Notes: generated from the sequence alone by a model not told the origin. A stretch of 64,000 nt of DNA from Luzula sylvatica (GCA_946800325.1 OX326961.1:10208655-10272654), one strand, 5' to 3'; shown: positions 44,900 through 56,145, counted from the stretch's first letter. Made by a program: numbers and translations.

Positions 44900-47800
44900 T
44901 TCGATTCAAAACAAGATTTTAACGCTTTGAGGAGTTCAAATAACGTGTTTTACGATCATTTGTATCGTATGTTTTAGTACATAACTTTTCACCAAATTTC
45001 ACAAACACTAAGAAAGTTTGTTTTTCGATTCAAAACAAGATTTCAACGCTTTGAGGAGTTCAAATAACGTGTTTTTAGATCATTTGTATCGTATCTTTTA
45101 CTACATAACTTTTCACCAAATTTCCCAAACACTGAGAATGTTTGTTTTTCGATTCAAAACAAGATTTTAACGATTTGAGGAGTTCAAATAACGTGTTTTT
45201 TGATCATTAGTATCGTATGTTTTAGTACATAACTTTTCACCAAATTTCACAGACACTAAGAAAGTTTGTTTTTCGATTCAAAACAAGATTTTAACGCTTT
45301 GAGGAGTTCAAATAACGTGTTTTTAGATCATTTGTATCGTATCTTTTACTACATAACTTTTCAACAAATTTCACAAACACTAATAAAGTTTGTTTATCGA
45401 TTCAAAACAAGATTTTAACGCTTTGAGGAGTTCAAATAACGTGTTTTTAGATCATTTGTATCGTATCTTTTACTACATAACTTTTCACCAAATTTCACAC
45501 ACACTAAGAAAGTTTATTTTTCGATTCAAAACAAGATTTTAACGCTTTGAGGAGTTCAAATAACGTGTTTTTAGATCATTTGTATTGTATCTTTTACTAC
45601 ATAACTTTTCACCAAATTTCACAAACGCTAAGAAAGTTTGGTTATCGATTCAAAACAAGATTTTAACGCTTTGAGTTGTTCAAATAACGTGTTTTTAGAT
45701 CATTTGTATCGTATCTTTTACTACATAACTTTTCACCAAATTTTACAAACACTAAGAAAGTTTGTTTTTCGATTCAAAACAAGATTTTAACGCTTTGAGG
45801 AGTTCAAATAACGTGTTTTTAGATCATTGGTATCGTATCTTTTATTACATAACTTTTCACCAAATTTCACAAACACTGAGAATGTTTGTTTTTCGATTCA
45901 AAACAAGATTTTAACGCTTTGAGGAGTTCAAATAACGCGCTTTTAGATCATTTGTATCGTATCTTTCAGTACATGACTTTTCACCAAATTTCACAAACAC
46001 TAAGAAAGTTTGTTTTTCGATTCAAAACAAGATTTTAACGCTTTGAGGAGTTCAAATAACGTGTTTTTAGATCATTTGTATCGTATCTTTTACTACATAA
46101 CTTTTCACCAAATTTTACAAACACTAAGAAAGTTTGTTTTTCGATTCAAAACAAGATTTTAACGCTTTGAGGAGTTCAAATAACGTGTTTTTAGATCATT
46201 GGTATCGTATCTTTTATTACATAACTTTTCACCAAATTTCACAAACACTGAGAAAGTTTGTTTTTCGATTCAAAACAAGATATTAACGCTTTGAGGAGTT
46301 CAAATAACATGGTTTTAGATCATTTGTATCGTATCTTTTACTACATAAGTTTTCACCAAATTTTACAAACACAAAGAAAGTTTGTTTTTCGATTCAAAAC
46401 AAGATTTTAACGCTTTGAGGAGTTCAAATAACGTGTTTTTAGATCATTTGTATCGTTTCTTTTTGTACATAACTTTTCACCAAATTTCACAAACACTAAG
46501 AAAGTTTGTTTTTCGATTCAAAACAAGATTTTAACGCTTTGAGGAGTTCAAATTACGTTTTTTTAGATCATTTGTATCGTATCTTTCAGTACATAACTTT
46601 TCACCAAATTTCACAAACACTAAGAAAGTTTGTTTTTCGATTCAAAACAAGATTTTAACGCTTTGAGGAGTTCAAATAACGTGTTTTAAGATCATTTGTT
46701 TCGTATCTTTCAGTACATAACTTTTCACCAAATTTCACAAACACTAAGAAAGTTTGTTTTTCGATTCAAAACAAGATTTTAACGCTTTGAGGAGTTCAAA
46801 TAACGTGTTTTTAGATCATTTGTATCGTATCTTTTACTACATAACTTTTCACCAAATTTCACAAACGCTAAGAAAGTTTGTTTTTCGATTCAAAACAAGA
46901 TTTTAACGATTTGAGGAGTTCAAATAACGTGTTTTTTGATCATTTGTATCGTATGTTTTAGTACATAACTTTTCACCAAATTTCACAGACACTAAGAAAG
47001 TTTGTTTTTCGATTCAAAACAAGATTTTAACGCTTTGAGGAGTTCAAATAACGTGTTTTTAGATCATTTGTATCGTATCTTTTACTACATAACTTTTCAA
47101 CAAATTTCACAAACACTAATAAAGTTTGTTTATCGATTCAAAACAAGATTTTAACGCTTTGAGGAGTTCAAATAACGTGTTTTTAGATCATTTGTATCGT
47201 ATCTTTTACTACATAACTTTTCACCAAATTTCACACACACTAAGAAAGTTTATTTTTCGATTCAAAACAAGATTTTAACGCTTTGAGGAGTTCAAATAAC
47301 GTGTTTTTAGATCATTTGTATTGTATCTTTTACTACATAACTTTTCACCAAATTTCACAAACGCTAAGAAAGTTTGGTTATCGATTCAAAACTAGATTTT
47401 AACGCTTTGAGTTGTTCAAATAACGTGTTTTTAGATCATTTGTATCGTATCTTTTACTACATAACTTTTCACCAAATTTTACAAACACTAAGAAAGTTTG
47501 TTTTTCGATTCAAAACAAGATTTTAACGCTTTGAGGAGTTCAAATAACGTGTTTTTAGATCATTGGTATCGTATCTTTTATTACATAACTTTTCACCAAA
47601 TTTCACAAACACTGAGAATGTTTGTTTTTCGATTCAAAACAAGATTTTAACGCTTTGAGGAGTTCAAATAACGCGCTTTTAGATCATTTGTATCGTATCT
47701 TTCAGTACATGACTTTTCACCAAATTTCACAAACACTAAGAAAGTTTGTTTTTCGATTCAAAACAAGATTTTAACGCTTTGAGGAGTTCAAATAACGTGT

Positions 47801-48100
47801 TTTTAGATCATTTGTATCGTATCTTTTACTACATAACTTTTCACCAAATTTTACAAACACTAAGAAAGTTTGTTTTTCGATTCAAAACAAGATTTTAACG
47901 CTTTGAGGAGTTCAAATAACGTGTTTTTAGATCATTGGTATCGTATCTTTTATTACATAACTTTTCACCAAATTTCACAAACACTGAGAAAGTTTGTTTT
48001 TCGATTCAAAACAAGATTTTAACGCTTTGAGGAGTTCAAATAACGCGCTTTTAGATCATTTGTATCGTATCTTTTAGTACATTACTTTTCACCAAATTTC
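44900..48100 (+). repeat. Higher-order block: 14-monomer (1,736 bp) duplication
   Basis: GAGTTGTTC at 45673 and 47409, and the GTTTTTTGATC variant at 45202 and 46938, are both exactly 1,736 bp (14 x 124) apart. The run of variants between them is the same in both copies. Near 46,260-46,310 a monomer switches from the ACACTGAG type to the AAGATATTAACG / AACATGGTTTT type, marking the probable exchange point. Sequence from about 47,600 to 49,600 matches 42,400-44,400 at an offset of about 5,181 bp. Confidence 0.78.
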
Positions 48101-50385
48101 ACAAACACTAAGAAAGTTTGTTTTGCGATTCAAAACAAGATTTTAACGCTTTGAGGAGTTCAAATAACGTGTTTTTAGATCATTTGTATCGTATCTTTTA
48201 CTACATAACTTTTCACCAAATTTTACAAACACTAAGAAAGTTTGTTTTTCGATTCAAAACAAGATTTTAACGCTTTGAGGAGTTCAAATAACGTGTTTTT
48301 AGATCATTTGTATCGTATCTTTTAGTACATAACTTTTCACCAAATTTCACAAACACTAAGAAAGTTTGTTTTTCGATTTCAAAACAAGATTTTAACGCTT
48401 TGAGGAGTTCAAATAACGTGTTTTTAGATCATTTGTATCGTATCTTTTAGTACATAACTTTTCACCAAATTTCACAAACACTAAGAAAGTTTGTTTTTCG
48501 ATTCAAAACAAGATTTTAACGCTTTGAGGAGTTCAAATAACCTGTTTTTAGATCATTTGTATCGTATCTTTTAGTACATAACTATTCACCAAATTTCACA
48601 AACACTAAGAAAGTTTGTTTTTCGATTCAAAACAAGATTTTAACGCTTTGAGGAGTTCAAACAACGTGTTTTTAGATCATTGGTATCGTATCTTTTACTA
48701 CATAACTTTTCACCAAATTTCACAAACTCTAAGAAAGTTTGTTTTTCGATTCAAAACAAGATTTTAATGCTTTGAGGAGTTCAAATAACGTGTTTTTAGA
48801 TCATTTGTATCGTATCTTTTAGTGCATAACTTTTCACCAAATTTCACAAACACTAAGAAAGTTTGTTTTTCGATTCAAAACAAGATTTTAACGCTTTGAG
48901 GAGTTCGAATCTTTTACTACATAACTTTTCACCAAATTTCACAGACACTAAGAAAGTTTGTTTTTCGATTCAAAACAAGATTTTAACGCTTTGAGGAGTT
49001 CAAATAACGTGTTTTTAGATCATTTGTATCGTATCTTTTAGTGCATAACTTTTCACCAAATTTCACAAACACTAAGAATGTTTGTGTTTCGATTCAACAC
49101 AAGATTTTAACGCTTTGAGGAGTTCAAATAACATGTTTTTAGATCATTTGTATCGTATCTTTTACTACATAACTTTTCACCAAATTTTACAAACACTAAG
49201 AAAGTTTGTTTTTCGATTCAAAACAAGATATTAACGCTTTGAGGAGTTCAAATAACATGTTTTTAGATCATTTGTATCGTATCTTTTACTACATAAGTTT
49301 TCACCAAATTTTACAAACACAAAGAAAGTTTGTTTTTCGATTCAAAACAAGATTTTAACGCTTTGAGGAGTTCAAATAACGTGTTTTTAGATCATTTGTA
49401 TCGAATCTTTTTACTACATAACTTTTCACCAAATTTCACAAACACTAAGAAAGTTTGTTTTTCGATTCAAAACAAGATTTTAACGCTTTGAGGAGTTCAA
49501 ATAACGTGTTTTTAGATCATTTGTATCGTATCTTTTAGTACATAACTTTTCACCAAATTTCACAAACACTAAGAAAGTTTGTTTTTAGATTCAAAACAAA
49601 ATTTTAACGCTTTGAGGAGTTCAAATAACGTGTTTTTAGATCATTTGTATCGTATCTTTCAGTACATAACTTTTCACCAAATTTCACAAACACTAAGAAA
49701 GTTTGTTTTTCGATTCAAAACTAGATTTTAACGCTTTGAGGAGTTCAAATAATGTGTTTTTAGATCATTTGTATCGTATCTTTCAGTACATAACTTTTCA
49801 CCAAATTTCACAAACACTAAGAAAGTTTGTTTTTCGATTCAAAACAAGATTATAACGCTTTGAGGAGTTCAAATAACGTGTTTTTAGATCATTTGTATCG
49901 TATCTTTTACTACATAACTTTTCACCAAATTTCACAAACGCTAAGAAAGTTTGTTTTTCGATTCGAAACAAGATTTTAACGCTTTGAGGAGTTCAAATAA
50001 CGTGTTTTTAGATCATTTGTATCGTATCTTTTACTACATAACTTTTCACCAAATTTCACAAACACTGAGAATGTTTGTGTTTCGATTCAAAACAAGATTT
50101 TAACGCTTTGAGGAGTTCAAATAACGTGTTTTAAGATCATTTGTATCGTATGTTTTAGTACATAACTTTTCACCAAATTTCACAAACACTAAGAAAGTTT
50201 GTTTTTCGATTCAAAACAAGATTTTAACGCTTTGAGGAGTTCAAATAACGTGTTTTTAGATCATTTGTATCGTATCTTTTACTACATAACTTTTCAACAA
50301 ATTTCACAAACACTAAGAAAGTTTTTTTTTCGATTCAAAACAAGATTTTAACGCTTTGAGGAGTTCAAATAACGTGTTTTTAGAT

Positions 50386-50439
50386 CATTTGTATCGTATC
50401 TTTCAGTACATAACTTTTCACCAAATTTAACAAACACTT
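50386..50439 (+). repeat. 54-bp satellite monomer remnant near the array edge
   Basis: CAAACACT is followed directly by TCATTTGTATCG, so about 70 bp of the monomer is missing. The CATTTG landmarks fall at 50386 and 50440, 54 bp apart instead of 124. I saw this length variant nowhere else in the array. Nearby copies also carry private changes (CATAACAAG, GTGTAGTTCGAAT), so the last few monomers are more diverged, as expected at an array border. Confidence 0.85.
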
Positions 50440-50871
50440 CATTTGTATCGTATCTTTTAGTACATAACTTTTCACCAAATTTCACAAACACTAAGAAAGT
50501 TTGTTTTTCGATTCATAACAAGATTTTAACGCTTTGAGGAGTTCAAATAACGTGTTTTTAGATCATTTGTATCGTATCTTTTAGTACATAACTTTTCACC
50601 AAATTTCACAAACACTAAGAAAGTTTGTTTTTCGATTCAAAACAAGATTTTAACGCTTTGTGTAGTTCGAATAACGTGTTTTTAGATCATTTGTATCATA
50701 TCTTTCAGTACATAACTTTTCACCAAATTTCACAAACACTAAGAAAGTTTGTTTTTCGATTCAAAACAAGATTTTAACGCTTTGAGGAGTTCAAATAACG
50801 TGTTTTTAGATCATTTGTATCGTATCTTTCAGTCCAATTTTCATTTCATGTCGTGTGAACAATTTGCATTT

Positions 50872-50875
<4 letters not shown>

Positions 50876-50907
<32 letters not shown>
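50876..50907. repeat. (AT)n microsatellite beside the satellite border
   Basis: A perfect AT dinucleotide run of 32 bp lies about 40 bp outside the last satellite base. AT runs can extrude as cruciforms and are common breakage sites; whether this one stopped the array is speculation. Confidence 0.95.
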
Positions 50908-50910
<3 letters not shown>

Positions 50911-51720
50911 CAATTAACAATGAAAATTGACAGCAAATACTAAATTAATCTAAATTAATCCGAAAACATCAATTAGTCATAAAAAATAAATTAAAACAAG
51001 AATTGATCATCAAAAGACAACAAATATAAATGAATAAAAACAATTAATAATATAAATGAACAAATTTGAATTAACAATTTCGATTTGAATTGACAAATAA
51101 AAAAAAATCAATTCAAAAGACAAAACATGAATTAGTGCAAACATGAAGTTTCAAGAAATCAACATTAAAAAGCCATTGTCTTTTTTGTGCAAATCAGTTC
51201 AATAGGCACTGCATTTTTATGCAAATTACAAAAAATAAATCTGGACCAAAATCACCAAAAAAAACCACCGTCATTTATGTGAGATTTGTAATTAACCATC
51301 AAATAATCGAACTTAATAGAAATTAATCCAAAAAAAAGAAATCAAGAGTAAAAATTAATAGAAAGCTAAAAGAAATTTGAAAATGAATAGAAATCTATAA
51401 AAAATCCAATATACGCGATAAACAGTAAATTGGACCCTAAAAACTCGAAAAACTAACCATGAACAGTACAAAATTAACAGAAATTCGAAAAACACTCGAA
51501 TCAACTCCAAATACTAAAAATCAGGAAAAAAGACGAAAATAGCATGAAATACACATGAAGTACACACGGAAATATTATATAAAAAAATCCCTTCCGCAGA
51601 TCTGAAAAAAAACACGAATTAACAGCAAAAAATACACCAGGATTAACAACAAAAAGTAGGTAAATTAATAGCACGAAATACACATGAAATAACAAGAAAA
51701 CACGAATTAACCACACATCA
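50908..51720. other. A-rich intergenic stretch
   Basis: Strongly A-rich on the plus strand (T-rich on the minus), with diverged short repeats of GAATTAACA-, CACGAAATACACATGAA- and AACACGAATTAAC-like motifs. A 71-codon minus-strand ORF (51,501-51,716) has the hydrophobic F/L/V/I composition expected from T-rich DNA, and I do not accept it as a gene. T-richness on the minus strand would suit an intron or leader of a gene reading leftward, but no coding exon is visible before the satellite begins. Confidence 0.6.
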
Positions 51721-51820
51721 CATATGTTGTGGGGGCGCGGCTGGGAATAGATAAGAGACAGAACAGAGAGTGAGGGTTTGATTTGGGGAATATATGGGCC
51801 GCTCTAATTCAATCCTTTTT
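51721..51820 (-). promoter_or_regulatory. Possible minus-strand promoter and leader
   Basis: Read on the minus strand, a GGCCCA site II-type element (51,795-51,800) is followed by a CT-rich stretch (CCCTCACTCTCTGTTCTG and onward) and then a GC-rich patch (CCGCGCCCCC). It then passes into about 700 bp of T-rich DNA. This order resembles the start of a plant housekeeping gene with a leader intron. No ORF follows before the satellite, so it may be the stranded 5' end of a gene lost to the array, or chance. Confidence 0.25.
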
Positions 51821-53180
51821 AAAAAAAACCAGTCAATTTATATATTGATGGATACCATGTTAGATAATGGCCCCAAATAACTCGCCAACTTCCTCAATTT
51901 GGGGCATGATTAATTTTTGTCTCGGCACATGCATCCCATTTAAAATAATATATTAGTATTCCAAATCTATAAATTATTGCATATTTGCACATGCATATAT
52001 CAATTAGTACATCGAATTTATATCATTCAAATTTATACACATAAAATATCATGCTCTCATCCGTGTACCATCTGAATTCATAAAATGGTAGTCCATAAAG
52101 GAATTATATTATAAACGAATTAATCTAACAAATACTTAGGTTTGCTTTTGAGACCAAATTGGACTAATTGAAGGCAATTATTTACTTTTTGTATCCTAAT
52201 TGGAGTAATGGAATTATTTACTCTGTAGTTGAAGAAAATAATTTTCAATTTGAATTCAATTGAAAAGTATATTTTTCTCAGAGGTTTTTCGTCATAAAAA
52301 TAGCATCTTTTAAAATCGATTAAATCAGAGGGTCTTCATGTAATTTCTTGTCATTCTTTTCTTCATTTTGATATTTTTGTTGTTGTTGCAAGGCTTCAAT
52401 TTGTGCTTGTTTGTCCAAACTGAATTTAAACTGAAATGAAGTATATTTTTGTGTATCTTTCCTTCGGTTGACAAAATTACATAATAGATAATCGCAAGTT
52501 ATTTTCTTTCTTCTTTCTGATTTGTTTCCATTTAGTAGTAGTAATACGGGACTATTAGAAGTTGGCTTTTATTTTATTCCTCGTATTAATTCGAGTTAGT
52601 AAGTTAAATAAGGGTCTAATGCTGTAACGATTTAATGTGATTAGGTGGTAAGAAGAGATGATCAAACTGGTACAAACGAATGGTCGAGTTTAGTTTAATG
52701 TTATTTGTCAATATTATATGTCAATTATTTTCTATTTATGATATGTTTAGAGAGAGTCATGCAAATCTAAGTGGGGACCAAAGAAACTTTTTTCCCTCGA
52801 CTATGCGTGTTTGTTTTCTTCTCATTTTTTTGAATTTTTGGTTAAGTATATAAGGTTATTTGGAGCTAAAATGGACCGTATATTTATGAGTCAATTAGTT
52901 ATCTTTTATCTACTCTTTTATCTACTGTGGACAATATATTTTTGAAAGATTATTTATTATATTTACTGTATTGCATCATTTTATCTACGTTCCATTCTAT
53001 AAACAATTAATGGATGGAATATCTTTTATGCACATTGTGATATAAAATATTGGATGATTACAAGATGATAAAAGGTAGTTTAGACATTAACAAAATTAAA
53101 AAAATATTATCTCCATTTTATGATTACAAGATGATAAAAAAAAGAAAGAAAAACCTTTCTTTTTTCTGCACGAAATTTCT
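51821..53180. other. AT-rich intergenic stretch without a gene
   Basis: No ORF, RNA gene or transposon end recognised. Close to its right end a 20-bp direct repeat, starting ATGATTACAAGATG, occurs at 53,054 and 53,120 (66 bp apart), just upstream of the promoter of the DUF724 gene. Confidence 0.6.
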
Positions 53181-53181
53181 C

Positions 53182-53204
53182 TGGGCTGAATATTACTTGG
53201 CCCA
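53182..53204 (+). promoter_or_regulatory. Paired site II (TGGGCT / GGCCCA) elements
   Basis: TGGGCT (53,182-53,187) and GGCCCA (53,199-53,204) lie about 160-180 bp upstream of the ATG. In plants, TGGGCY/GGCCCA site II elements bind TCP factors and often occur with a telo-box in promoters of cell-cycle and translation-related genes. The match to these motifs is direct; the regulatory role is inferred from the family of promoters. Confidence 0.55.
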
Positions 53205-53294
53205 GTTAATATACCCATTCCACATTGGAATCATCGATCCTCTTCACGAAATGAATTTGAATCCTCGATTTGATCGATACTCACTACTCCAACC

Positions 53295-53320
53295 CTTCTT
53301 CTTCTTCTTCTTCTTCTTCT
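53295..53320 (+). repeat. (CTT)n tract, probably in the 5' UTR
   Basis: A 26-bp CTT run about 40 bp upstream of the start codon. Pyrimidine CTT tracts are frequent in plant 5' leaders, and its position between the site II pair and the ATG fits that. Confidence 0.85.
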
Positions 53321-53327
53321 CCGTTCT

Positions 53328-53337
53328 AAAACCCTAA
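53328..53337 (+). promoter_or_regulatory. Telo-box (AAAACCCTAA)
   Basis: Contains AAACCCTAA, the plant telo-box, 23 bp before the ATG. Such boxes sit near transcription starts of many plant housekeeping genes and act with site II elements, both of which are present here. Confidence 0.6.
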
Positions 53338-53360
53338 ATCTTTGCTCTCTTGTGCCAACG

Positions 53361-54287
53361 ATGGGCATAAAGAAAATAGCGCGCAAAAATCCAACGAATT
53401 TATTGAATAAACTCGGAAGTTCTTCTTCTTCCGTAAGTTAAAAACTGTATTACGAATTTATTTATTAGTTTATATTTGGTTGATATTGTTAAATCGATTT
53501 CAATGCTTCAGGATTGGAGCTCAGATGAGGACGAATCGAAGGATTCATCTCCAGCAGAGCCGATCCCCTCCAGTTCGATCAGTGCTTATCTAGTTCTTCC
53601 TTTCGAAACGAGTTCTCCATTATCGAAATGTGTAAAGGCGATGTGGAAATCTGTTGAGGCGATGTCCATTTTCAAACAAATCCCTCAAAAACCTCATTTC
53701 AAGGATCTCCCCAAGTAATAACAATAATTAATAAATTGGTTTAAAATCCATGAAATCAATTAACTTTGCATAACAGGAACGGAATGCATGAGGGCACAGC
53801 ACTTGGTCTCGTGTTGAATTATGCATTTGTCGCATACTCAATCAAGAATCTCTCGTTAAACGATGATGTGACGGCCTACGAAGAAAAATTGTCTTATTTA
53901 GACTCCCTGGAGACACACGGGTTTGGTGTAGACCCGTTAAGGATCCTCTTGAATAATTTACTAGTGGTAAAACGAGAGAGTAGCGAAATGGTTTCAAGAG
54001 TCGCCGAGAAGGAGAAAGAGGTGGCCGAGATAATCGAGGATAATAACTACGAGCGGGCCAAAGTGGGTAATATCGACGCTGACCTGGCAGAGGTCAAGAA
54101 GAGGATTAGCGAGTTGCAGGAGGAGGAGAACACGCTTCGGGTTTTGAGAGCGAGGCGTTTGGAGAAGTCCGTGGAAAATGAGGATTTCATTTCCAGGATT
54201 AATAATGAGATTTCTTCGATTATGAGAGATGTGGAGGAAGCTCGAGAGAGTTTCTCGAATATTTTAAAGGAGCCTTACGAGAAATGA
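53361..54287 (+). CDS. DUF724 domain protein, 261 aa, three exons
   Basis: Exons are 53,361-53,432, 53,512-53,714 and 53,777-54,287. The introns (79 and 62 bp) start CC|GTAAGT and AA|GTAATA and end TTCAG and ACAG; splicing keeps one frame through the TGA stop. Residues 1-24 are basic (MGIKKIARK) and 25-35 acidic (DWSSDEDESKD). Residues 54-261 resemble the plant DUF724 C-terminal domain: LPFETSSPL at 53-61, PQKPHF at 82-87, EGTALG at 97-102, LETHGF at 136-141, then a charged, likely coiled-coil tail from about 155 to 255. Known DUF724 proteins usually carry N-terminal Agenet (Tudor-like) domains; none is encoded here. The protein may be a short paralogue acting through coiled-coil pairing, which is inference. 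The ATG follows a telo-box and CTT leader; no upstream in-frame exon was seen. The molecular function of DUF724 is poorly known, so I give none. A truncated or non-functional copy is possible, though the frame is intact. Confidence 0.85.
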
Positions 54288-54833
54288 AAAATATTTTGAT
54301 AATTTAGGGTTTCGTTGTATATTTCTAATATGTTATGGATGGGGTCATATGTTTAGGGATTTGTGATTTTTGTAAGTATCGTTAATATGTGTTGGATTAT
54401 GTGCTATTTTTAGGGTTTTGTATGCATGGCCGCATGGGTAATATTTCCGTATCGCTAATTATTGATTGCCAGCACAGAGATAGATACATAATTTCAAGAT
54501 GTTCACGGTTTGTTTATGCTTTTATTAATTTCATAAATATTCCTGCCGAATCTGAAAGTATCGCTAATATGTTCATGTATGTCCCTCCTGTGAATATTTA
54601 TTGGAATATTCTATTCTTCCCCCACACTTCATATTTCTCTTAATTAATCCATTATTACTAAGTGGATTAATAATTAATTCGTAATTATTAAAAATTTAAT
54701 ACATAATTAAGCATGAATTAAAGATTCTTTACAAGGCCATCATTATTTTTATTTTGTAGTGGGATATTTGAATATTTTGAGATTTTATAGGTTTGAAGTG
54801 AATAATGTAAAGACTGACATAATTATTAGTTTA
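54288..54833. other. 3' flank of the DUF724 gene
   Basis: AT-rich 3' flank with several TTTAGGG-like words (TTTAGGGTTTCG near 54,304; TTTTAGGGTTTTG near 54,410). There is no canonical AATAAA close to the stop, which is common in plants. An 84-codon ORF at 54,389-54,643 has no recognisable domain and I do not call it a gene. Confidence 0.5.
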
Positions 54834-54866
54834 CTAGCCGGACGTGCGCAGAAAATTCCGCACGTC
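54834..54866 (-). mobile_element. Candidate Helitron 3' terminus (minus strand)
   Basis: On the minus strand a perfect 8-bp GC-rich stem, GACGTGCG ... CGCACGTC with a 10-base loop (54,841-54,866), is followed 3 bp later by CTAG and then T. Helitrons end in CTRR after a short hairpin and insert between A and T, so the pattern fits. The element body would extend rightward on the plus map. I could not find the matching 5' TC end, so length and completeness are unknown. Confidence 0.4.
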
Positions 54867-56145
54867 AGTTCTTTTATTTCTTGACAAATTATTTTTCAAG
54901 TTTTGTTGAACTTCTTGACGTATTGCTATTTAATTATTTCTCACACATTTGCGAGAGCGATTTCGAATCTAATACATGGAATTATATTATATTTGTACTT
55001 GCGTTGACGTGAATATTCCCATTATAATTTATAGGTGATAAAATTGTTTTAGGAAAAGATAATCAAAACATTCACAGTTTTCTAGTGATTTACATATGAA
55101 GTAAATAATTAAAAGATTTACATCGCATAAATTTAAAATATATAGCAAGTAGCCTCGTTTTATCATTTTTACTTGTCCAATCAAATATTAGTTAATTAAC
55201 AAATATATATTATATTAATGAAATAATCAGATACATGGCTTAAATTTTTCGTTATTCAACAATTATTTGTAGAGTAGACAGGGTTCTATTGTTATAAAAT
55301 AGCAAACGAAAGAAGCATTTCTAGATCATAATCGTTCATTGAGTTTTCTCTCTCCTCAATGTTATAACTAAAGAAAGGGGTTTACAACTACAGATGCAAT
55401 TTAAGTAAAATCGAGATAATTTCATTTCAAGATGATATTTTCATTTAACATGACATGTCCAATGCTCAATCAAAATTGTGTTGTATATTTTATAGTACAT
55501 GCATGCTCTATAACAAGTTTTGAGAACCCAACTCATGAATCCATTGATATATATAATATACCTGAATTACTTGGTTGGTTTTGTTTAGTTTGAAATTACA
55601 TTGCTAATTAAAATATGTAAATTGGGGGAACATGAATCAAAATGAAAGATATTTCAAGTTAATAGCATGGAAATCGGTCCATTGCATTAACTGGTTCAAT
55701 CAAATTCATGTATTATTGGATGTTGAGGCAAATAGTTAAGAGTAAAGTCGTTTATTTTCAATAAGATTAGAAAGAAATGCAAGATTTTTTCTCAAATGTA
55801 TTGCAAAAAATCTAAAAGAAAGATATACAGATTGAATCCAACTCTGCTACAAACTAGAGAGAGAGAGAGAGGTTGGTTAAAAAAAATATGAAAAGAAGAT
55901 GCATGAAAAATGAGAGAAAAAAGGAAATATTGGAGAGGTCAGTAATTACTAACTAATGACATGGAGAGATAAAACAACACAGATTTAAAAACAACCATTA
56001 CTAATTGCTAAATTACCCTTTTCGAAAAAGGGTGTGATAGAAGCTCCCATTTTATTTTCATATTAATGGACTTGGTTTGGCATGGGAAAACCAATATGTG
56101 AACCAAAATATGAAGAAAGAAAATACCAAATTTTATTTATTATGA
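54867..56145. other. AT-rich intergenic stretch
   Basis: No gene recognised. Contains a short (GA)n run near 55,855-55,871 and a small near-palindrome, ACCCTTTTCGAAAAAGGGT, near 56,015. If the minus-strand Helitron end at 54,834 is real, this sequence would be part of that element. Confidence 0.5.

Larger units (their letters stand above)
1..50834 (+). repeat. 124-bp satellite DNA array, about 413 monomers
   Basis: Uninterrupted head-to-tail array that starts mid-monomer at the left edge, so it extends beyond the window. The period is exactly 124 bp, measured from successive GATCAT sites at 121, 245, 369 and 493. A typical monomer is about 28% G+C and contains four CpGs. All copies share one orientation. 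Counting from the spacing of 95-bp marker monomers gives 387 monomers between 1,222 and 48,907, plus about 10 on the left and 16 on the right. Neighbouring copies differ by only a few substitutions. Because 124 is not a multiple of three, reading frames rotate and no ORF of useful length exists. I do not recognise the family. A centromeric, pericentromeric, subtelomeric or interstitial heterochromatin block are all possible. Confidence 0.98.

Noticed and set aside
1..50834. Possible CRISPR-like or phage-type repeat array
   Set aside because: The repeats are contiguous 124-bp units with no unique spacers, and the context is a plant nuclear genome.
50749..50943. 64-codon plus-strand ORF across the array border
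   Set aside because: It starts inside the satellite and runs through the (AT)n tract (IYIYIY), so it is not a protein gene.
51501..51716. 71-codon hydrophobic minus-strand ORF
   Set aside because: Its composition follows from T-rich DNA; no domain or gene context.
53050..53337. 95-codon plus-strand ORF upstream of the DUF724 gene
   Set aside because: It spans the promoter region and CTT tract, ending in a run of F from the microsatellite.
53328..53337. Interstitial telomeric repeat
   Set aside because: Only a single telomere-like unit (AAACCCTAA); a telo-box near a gene start explains it better.
54389..54643. 84-codon ORF downstream of the DUF724 gene
   Set aside because: No recognisable domain, no coding-like composition; lies in the 3' flank.
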